From Neofusicoccum parvum (lineage: Eukaryota > Ascomycota > Dothideomycetes > Botryosphaeriales > Botryosphaeriaceae): a stretch of DNA of 64,000 nucleotides. The position numbers and the translations under genes were made by a program. Each line of letters opens with the position of its first letter. Within the stretch, counting starts at the first letter, position 1. Location: NCBI GenBank assembly GCA_020912385.1, contig CP087217.1:1426001-1490000 (forward strand), written 5' to 3'. Under the pieces are notes generated by a model. It was not told the origin of the DNA and did no database searches. It saw only the letters and a program-made list of their open reading frames with translations. Below are positions 56,885 through 64,000 of this stretch, piece after piece.

Positions 56885-59034
56885 TATTCAGGGGTTGTGT
56901 GTTGGTCGAGCGGTGAAAAAACGGCTGGGAGGTCGTGTCGTCGTGCCGGCGTCGTCAGAGCAAACTCAAAGAGCCGCGTGGTGCATCCGAGGAAACGGCG
57001 CGAGCACAGCCGGGATTGTCGCTTCTTGGCGTCGCTGTTCAGGCGCAGCGTCGAGGGCCTTGTGCGTGGCGGCGCGATCGCGGTGCAGCAGCTGCGAGAA
57101 AAGCGCGGGAGGGCGAGGCCGCGAGGGGAGCGGCTTTGGCTTTGGGCGAGTAGCGACTGGCGCTAGCAGCTGAGGCCCGACAGGCACTGGCGCGGCGGCA
57201 CGGCGCGGGCTAAGGCTGGGTGCTTGCTGTCGAAGGGGCAGAGGCGGCCGCGTGTCTCTGCGCGAAGGGCTGCGTGCAGTGCCTGGCGTTCGAGCGGCGG
57301 CACCGAAATTTCAGAGGTGGCTCCTCACGAAAGCAGTATAGCGCGACTGAGCGCCTGGCGGGCGGACGGGGAGACTGCAGCGAGGATGCCGGAGGGCGCA
57401 GGGCAGAGAGGACGAGGAGAGGGACGGGTGAGAGCGTGCAGCATCAATAAGAGTGAGAGAGCGTATAACCCCTTTTGCATGCGCGCCCGGTAATAATCAG
57501 ACAAGGAGGGACCACATGCGCGCCTTCCAGCCAGAGCTTCGTTCGGCCCGCCCCTAGGGAAAGAGAGCGAGCTCGAGCCGCGAGCCGCAACAGCCCGCCA
57601 TCGTCATGGCAAACACCCGCGTTGCATATGCGCACCGCTCCCCCAGCGACAGGCCCACGCCGTCGCCCAGCAACAGCCACCGCGCCGCATTGCTGGCGCG
57701 CCGGGCAGCAGCTTCGCAGCGTGTGCCCGTTGACTGCCCCCAAGCCGCCCGCCCAAGCCGCCGCCAGCACGCCAGAAGCCCGCCCGCCAGCCCGCCAGCC
57801 CAGTCCAGCAAGCCGCCCAATGGAGGCCGCACCCGCTCGCAACGAGCATGTCGCACAGCATGCTGCAGATCAACCGCTCCCCGCCCCGTATCCAATCCCT
57901 CCCCAGCTGCTGTGATCAGTCGCACGTCCAAAAGCCCGCCCAGCACCGAGCGACCTGGCAAATCACCCGCCCAGCCCAGCCGCCCGCCTCCCCGGCGTCC
58001 GCTGCTCCTCCGGCCGCGAGGCACAGCAGCGAGGCGCATCCCGACTGGCGCTCAACCCGCACCCCGGCCGCAGCAACCTCGAATCATGTGACCGCAGGAT
58101 GGTGTGCTGCCCTCTTTGTTTGCCATCTCGGTGAGACACACTACCAGAGAGCGGGCGGGGCAGCTTAAGAGCCAGCCAGCACAGCCATGGTCCCCGTGGT
58201 GCCCGCCGCCCGCCCGCGACGGAACGGTCCCATGCAACGGTTCTTCCTGTGCCCGGTGCTAGCGCACATTGCATGCGCCGCGGCGGAGGAATGGATGCAG
58301 CTGCTGCTCAAAAGCAACGAGGGCCCCGTGGTCCATTCCTGGAGGCGGTGTTTCGATTCGTCAGGGGCAGAGAATGCTGACATCGAGCGCTACTGCCGGT
58401 GCGATGCATCAACTAAGCGGGCATGCAATTTGGATGGTTCAGATCACGCATCTCGTCCGACCGTGGCGCCCTGCGCAGGCGAGTATCATGTCAAAAGCCG
58501 CTGCCTGCGCTCTTTAGTTGAAGGCAGAGACAAGCGTGAGATCTAGACCAACACACAACACGAGCATCGGGCGAATGACGGGAAGCAGAGAGTCCATTGT
58601 CTACTTGCGACATAAAAGAGGCTTCCCACCTCGCCTACTAAGAGCTAACAGACTAAGCAGTCGTCTGGTCTCCCAGCCCTTGCAATCCCGCCACGCCTAA
58701 ACGAAAAACCCGAAGTAATATCGCAAACAGAGCGCGTGCAGCAACGACCGTAAGAAGCCGGCCTGGGTCAAGGGAGAGCTGGCGTGACTGAATCTCCGTC
58801 GACAGTGATGCAGGGGAGGGCGGACCGGCTGAAGGCGACCTATCGCGGTCGAGGTGCGCAGCAAATGTGACGCCCTCAGCCATCCATGCGCGCCGAGTGT
58901 CCGTGGTTCATAATCGTACATGCACCTCCCCCGCCTTGTGTCATTACGGAACGCCCATATCAATCGCCGGGCCGGGTATTTTATCGTTTTTGGTTCCAAT
59001 CCTCCCAGAAAGACAGTATCATCCGAAACATCGC
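56885..59034. other. Intergenic; Pin4-like promoter and H2A.Z 3' region
   Basis: 2.15 kb, GC-rich. Overlapping ORFs on both strands without domains. The left part is upstream of the Pin4-like ATG at 56884; the right end should contain the H2A.Z 3' UTR. Confidence 0.45.
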
Positions 59035-59642
59035 CTAGACCTCGATAGCCTTCTTGCCCTTCCTCTGCTCGACCTTGAGCAGCAGCGCGCGGTTGATGTG
59101 GGGCAGGACACCACCAAAGGCGATGGTGGCGCGAATGAGCGTGTCGAGTTCCTCGTCACCGCGGATGGCCAATTGAAGATGGCGAGGCGTGATACGCTTG
59201 ACCTTGAGATCCTTGGCCGCGTTGCCAGCCAGCTCGAGGACTTCGGCAGTCAGGTATTCCAGGACGGCGGTGAGGTAGACGGCGGCCTTGGCTCCGATGC
59301 GCGTGCGCTGGCGAGTGATGTTGCGAAGGTGGCGCTTTATGCGGCCACAGGGGAACTGGAGGCGACTACGTCAACACTACGGTTCCTTCGAGCGCATCGA
59401 GTGTGATGGAAAGGTGCTATCTAGAGCTCTGTCGTGACGTGGCGCGTCACCAAGGTGGGCGCGCAATCAGCCTTACCTGCAAACCGGCCTTCGCCGAGTG
59501 CGACTTGGACGTCTTGACGTTGGAGTCGCCCTTACCACCCGTCTTGCCACCCGTCTTGCCTATCGGACGCGAGAAATAGACGCGTTAGCCACTTCTTAAA
59601 AGCGTGTAAGACTCGAAAATTGTTACCTTTTCCACCAGGCAT
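59035..59642 (-). CDS. HTZ1: Histone variant H2A.Z
   Basis: Three exons, 59627-59642 (16 nt), 59477-59559 and 59035-59355; introns of 67 and 121 nt; 139 residues. N-tail [19 protein letters not shown] is Lys/Gly-rich with acetylatable lysines. The core reads [79 protein letters not shown] and [20 protein letters not shown]. The DEELDTLI acidic patch, the [17 protein letters not shown] docking segment and the short C-terminus (no SQ motif) mark H2A.Z rather than canonical H2A. SWR1 deposits it next to promoters. The FPCGR Cys is, from memory, common in filamentous fungi. Introns in a histone gene fit a replication-independent variant. Confidence 0.96.
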
Positions 59643-62600
59643 GATGAAGTCTTGTATCTAGTTGTTCGTAGAGATGAATCGAGACGGAGGGCGCGACCGA
59701 TGATCCGAGGTCTGATTTGGTGGAAAGGGTGGCGGGGTTGGGCGGGCGGTGGTGGGTGTTGTGTTATTGCAGAGGGAACTCGCGTTTCTTTAGAATCGTG
59801 CCCAGCATTCAGCGGGAGCGACACGTGACAACAGCATCAGGCTGCAGCACTACTTCGCAAGAGTCAACAACACAGCGGGCAGGCTGCAAGACACATTAGC
59901 AATGCCGGTTTTTATCAGAGGAGAAGGGATCCCTGCATCAGCGTTACCCATTTTGGTAGCCAGACCTGTCGTCCATGTCACGTGCTTGCGTCCATTGCGG
60001 AATGCGTCTGGGCAAACTGTCTTCTTCGAGGCAGAGGCTGGAGACTAAAAGAGATGTCAGCTTTCTGGGTCCTGGCGGTAGGAAGGATCTCGTGTAAATG
60101 ACATCTACAGGCCCAAGCCCAGCAAAGCAGAGACGTTTGCCGGTGCCCTGCTGGCAAAGCCCTGCATGCTGGGCGGAATCAGTTAGAGCTCCCGACGCCT
60201 TCGACCAGGACAAGGCCATGGAGAGCATGTCTCCAACTCAAGAACGGCCGGTTGGTCAAGGGGAGCTCTGTGCAGAGGAAAGCAGACCTACCTTTAGGGA
60301 GACGTATTGATGGATGTGAGTTGGCCTCAGTCCGCGGAGGGCGCGAGATGCGTCGCAGCCAGACCAGCCGAAGCTGGCAGGCGGCAAAGCGACACGAATC
60401 TGCTCGACCAGGCCATATTGAAGGACACAAGAGCGGCTGCTGGCAGACGTGGAGGAGATATCGTGCTCTCCTCAGCATCCAGACAGCGCCGTAGAGGTTG
60501 TCGGAGGGCAAAATGCCGGCTCTCCGGGGAAACGTCAGGCCTTCCGCAGCCGGCCAACACGGCAATCCATCGCCATCTCTGGCATGATCGTCAACTTTAT
60601 CGCCTCCTCATCCTCGAATCCTGCAACCATCGCATTGTCGACGGACGCCTGTGCGAAGCACCGCCGGACTGGGTTGCACTACGCGAGCTTCCAAATTCAC
60701 TTGCCGCAGCGCAGGATGCTCACTGGCAAATAATCCGCAGCCCCGGTCTCGTGCCTTTCGACGAGTCTTAAGAAGCAAACCCCGCAAAAATGCGATGTTG
60801 TTTATACAAGCATTCAGTAGTGCAGCGTATCTGCTCTCGCACGACTTCTAGCCAGGATGGTGGCTCTAGCGACGCCTCGCATCTTTTGCGCGAGCCGTTG
60901 AGGCTTGAGGACTGCGGCTGACGGCCATCGCTTAGTAGCAAATATTGACCGCCTGGACTCAGACATTCGCCCAGATAAAAAAAGCGCTTCAAACTGTACA
61001 CCAAAGCTTCTACGTCAGGGTCTTAACTCTGGATGCAGATGTGCTTGTTGAGAGCAATCGTGCTCGCTTTCTGTTGCAACACCCTGACGCCTATCTATAC
61101 ATCTTTTGCACGCTTCAAGCACGTCTAATTTTCTAAGCTCTAATTATTCGGCTGAACTCTGGCTGGTTTCCAGAAAGCCATTAACCCCTCTTTACTAGTC
61201 TACGCTCGCAAGACAAATGTCCTATCTGCATTCCTCCCGTCGATGCTCTTGTGGTCATTCCCATTGACTCTCCATCAGTATTCCCACCAATCCCTTCCTA
61301 CAATCCGCCCGAGAACCGTTTGACATCTCTCCCTTCATTCTCTCCATGATCGTTTCCCTTATAGTTTGCTCTACTCCCACCTCAATTCTGCCGCCCCTTC
61401 TCTCACTTTCTGAATTTGTGTTTCAGAGTTGTCACAGTCTCGCTATGACACGGTGAGAAGAACCCAAAGAATCTCGATGGGAGACCCCTGAGATTACCCA
61501 ATTTCTCTTTGGATCTGAAATGTATTTGTGGTTTCGCGCCGTGGACAAGCATTCTCCATAATTTTTAGCTCATCAGCGTTGTTGCATTTGGTTCGAACAG
61601 ACTGTTTAGTTCTTGATGGGAATGATATGCTTCATCCAGATGCAAAAATGTCACGGGAAAGACGCCAAATCCATCCGTTCAGCTGCTTCACCCCCTAAGC
61701 CTACCCAAAAGACGTTATCCTGAACGCCACCACGGAAGACAGCCGTGAAAGTGGACGATGCCGGTAATATTAGAATTGTGTCAGAAAAGCGGAGTGCCTG
61801 GTTCGCAGCGGATGCGGAGATATGACAATGGCTACACTAGCCTCATGCAACAGGAAAGGTTAAAGCGTAAGCCGGAGTGCTCCAAGCGGCTTGTGCGAGT
61901 GCAATTCCAACGCCGCAAACAGGCTCCGGTCGGGAACCTCAACAGTGACGGCTCGCACATCAGGCTACTTGCTGGCGTCCGATCGAGGCGCATCTCCAAG
62001 CCCGCGTATGATCAACACGCACAGCAAAGGCCGGAGCGGACGACGGCAAGCGCAGCGCAAGCCTCACTGAATGTGCTGCCCAAACCGGCTTAGGCCGTGC
62101 AGCTGCGCCCGGGGATTCCACGTGCTTCCGACGTGCCGACGTGCATCGTTGCCAGGATGCGCAGTCTTCCCGGTCGCCGCGCGCTTGCAGCAAGACGTCA
62201 CCGCTTGTGTTGGAAATTCCGATCGATGTTGGCCAAAACTCTGCTGGCTGTTGGGGGGGGATGAAGACGACCAGCTCGGTTATTCAGACCAGGTGGCGTC
62301 TTGCTCATGACTCTGCGTCGCTCCGGTGGTTGAGTACGGAAGGCAGGGCCCTGGTTTTTTTTTCTCTCTCGGAGGCGCGGCTTTAACGCCATGCGCCTTC
62401 GACGCCAACGAAAAGCACGGATCGAAGCACTGTCCGCCATCTTCGCCGCCTTTTTGGTGCGCGTTGGGAGCCCGATCAATCCAGGGCGAACGCGGCGGCG
62501 GCGGCGGCGCGGCGGCATAGCGGCATGACGAGGAGGCCCTTACCCACTGGCGCGCTCCGAGCGCGAACAGCGCACCGCCATCAACCGACGCTGCGGCGAG

Positions 62601-63168
62601 GGGCGGGCGGTTACTTAACGTTCTCGAGGACTGCAGCGAAGGCGGTCTGGCGCGGGCTGCAGTAGTCAGGGCGCAGCCCATCCGGGACACGATTGGCCTC
62701 CCCCTGACTCTCCACAACACGAACGAGAGGCGGCTGGCTGGCTTGGTCGCGAGAGCTTTGGTGACCTGACACCTCGCGGATGTGGCATCACGCTAGACAA
62801 ATTACCCGCTGGGGTAGGCCTAGAAGGAAGCCTGAGGGCGATTGCACACGTCAATGGGCCAACCCGCGCACCGCCTTAGGCGTCCGGCCGGCCTACCCCG
62901 ACGGTTTGTAAACACACCGTTGCTGGCGGCCGCGGCGCGATGGGGGTCCCCTTTTTCCTGGCCGCTGCCCTGGTTGTGCGAGGCTGCTCAGCATCGACGA
63001 GTTGTTTGGCTGGAAGTGCCGTTCGGCGGCTGACTGGACTGCTGCAACTGTGGGTCGCGTCGTCTGTCGCGTCGCCCGCCCGCCGTCATTCTACCGGGCT
63101 CCCCTCCTAGCTGCCCGCCCGTCATTACTTTGAGGCAGGCACGGTCTGTCGCAGGTGTCGCGCGGTCA
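59643..63168. other. Intergenic, no gene recognised
   Basis: 3.5 kb between the H2A.Z start and the promoter of the right-edge gene. AT-rich around 60,950-61,750, GC-rich from 62,400. ORFs are short (up to about 150 codons) and without domains. Confidence 0.5.
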
Positions 63169-63176
63169 TATAAAAG
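63169..63176 (+). promoter_or_regulatory. TATA box of the right-edge gene
   Basis: TATAAAAG, about 250 nt upstream of the ATG at 63425, followed by a C/T-rich leader. Confidence 0.5.
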
Positions 63177-63424
63177 ACGGATCGCGCGTGGCCCGGCGGT
63201 GCTCTGGCTCTGCCCATTTTCCCTCGTGCACACGCCCACCCACACCCTGGCCGATCAACAAAACGTCACACATCCTTTCCCACCGCCCATCCTCCTGTTC
63301 CGCCCTTTTCTCCGCCCGCTGCTGCTGCACCCGCGTCCTTCTCCCTCGCAGCTCCAGCTTCCCGGTGCAATTGACACCCGGAACAGCAGTGCTTCGCACG
63401 CATTCGTCGAGCGCCGCGCCGAAA

Positions 63425-64000
63425 ATGGTAGACCTTGCGTTCCACAGAAAAGCATGTCCGCGTTAAGGTTAATTGGCTAACCATGATTCGTTCTTCTCTG
63501 CGCAGGCCACGAGCAGCATCTCCGTCTACCAGCAGCAGGCGACCAAGCTCCTCTCGCGGAAGAGCGTCATCCTCGGAATCCCCATCGCCGCCGGCTCCAT
63601 AATCCTGTTCCTGCAGTGGCGGAAGAGGAAATCGCTGAAGCCGAAGCCGAAGCCCAAGAAGGAAGCATCGTCTGAGGAGGCCCGGAAGACGACAGCAGCC
63701 AACGGCAAGGCCGCCACTCACTCGTCATCGAACGGCAGCGCAGCCATCGAAGAGAAGAGAACCGTCAATACCTCTGAAACGCACCCCGCATCGGCGCCAA
63801 ACGGCTCCGCAACGGCATCTGCAACAGCGCCAGCACCAGCAGCGGCAGGCCAGGCGGAATCCGCCTTCGCCACGCCTTCAAAATCAGCCCACGCCGCCAG
63901 CGAACAGCCTGCCGTCTCCGCCGTGACCGCGTCTCCTTCAATCTCCTCTGACGACCCGCCGCCGCCATACTCCGCCACCGCCGCGGATTCGCCCGCTCGC
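63425..64000 (+). CDS. Partial gene: N-terminally membrane-anchored protein
   Basis: 5' end only; runs off the window. Exon 1 is just the ATG at 63425-63427, followed by a 78-nt intron (63428-63505, GTAGAC...GCGCAG); exon 2 is open from 63506 to the last base (165 codons). The product starts MATSSISVYQQQATKLLSRK, then a single hydrophobic helix (VILGIPIAAGSIILFLQ), WRKRK and a basic KPKPKPKKE run, then Ala/Ser/Pro-rich disordered sequence. This suggests one membrane span near the N-terminus with a positive flank on the cytosolic side, as in signal-anchored mitochondrial outer-membrane, peroxisomal or ER proteins. I do not recognise the family; the functional domain probably lies beyond the window. 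Without splicing, the ATG frame stops after 12 residues (MVDLAFHRKACPR-like), which supports the intron. Confidence 0.65.

Noticed and set aside
60307..60771. 154-codon plus-strand open frame
   Set aside because: No domain, an opposing frame of similar quality on the other strand, and no promoter features.

Overview
The window looks like nuclear DNA of a filamentous ascomycete (Pezizomycotina, most likely Dothideomycetes; the class is inference). Most multi-exon genes have short GT..AG introns of about 50-60 nt. The genes are typical ascomycete ones, intergenic DNA is long and locally GC-rich, and nothing bacterial or viral is seen. I resolved 19 likely protein-coding genes, one broken gene, one partial gene at the right edge and several repeat structures. 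Exon borders were set by hand by requiring GT..AG junctions, an intact frame and family-like protein across each join.

Layout. 1.1-7.9 kb: a CorA/Alr/Mnr2-type Mg2+ transporter (-), signal peptidase complex subunit SPC1 (+), the cullin RING subunit RBX1 (-) and an Edc1/PNRC-type decapping coactivator candidate (+). 7.9-15.4 kb: mostly empty, holding a small possible secreted protein (-) and a fluoroacetate-dehalogenase-like hydrolase (-). 15.4-18.8 kb: a five-exon hexose transporter (+) convergent with an unrecognised 300-residue protein (-). 18.8-22.6 kb: a repeat-rich stretch with an imperfect tandem repeat, a 35-bp-stem hairpin and a broken gene next to an intact distant relative. 23.7-28.2 kb: a short-chain dehydrogenase and a cytochrome P450, same strand, each with a TATTTAA-type box. 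29.9-36.2 kb: a MATH / dead-USP / MORN / RING fusion (-) and deoxyhypusine synthase (-). 38.5-45.2 kb: a single-exon 2,220-residue SNT1/NCoR-like SANT protein (+). 47.2-51.8 kb: a PD-(D/E)XK nuclease-like protein (-), LIN1/CD2BP2 (-) and UFD1 (+), the last two divergent. 54.9-59.6 kb: a Pin4-type RRM+R3H protein (-) and histone H2A.Z (-). 63.4 kb to the end: the 5' part of a membrane-anchored protein (+).

Most genes are unrelated housekeeping functions: protein turnover and secretion (RBX1, UFD1, SPC1, the USP/RING fusion), RNA metabolism (Edc1-like, LIN1, Pin4-like), chromatin (SNT1, H2A.Z) and eIF5A maturation (DHS). The accessory-looking part is 10-28 kb. The observations most worth a second look are the pseudo-deubiquitinase/MORN/RING fusion, the hairpin family that shares an exact 20-mer at sites about 15 kb apart, the broken/intact tandem gene pair, the dehalogenase-like hydrolase, and the unrecognised 300-residue protein at 17.9-18.8 kb.
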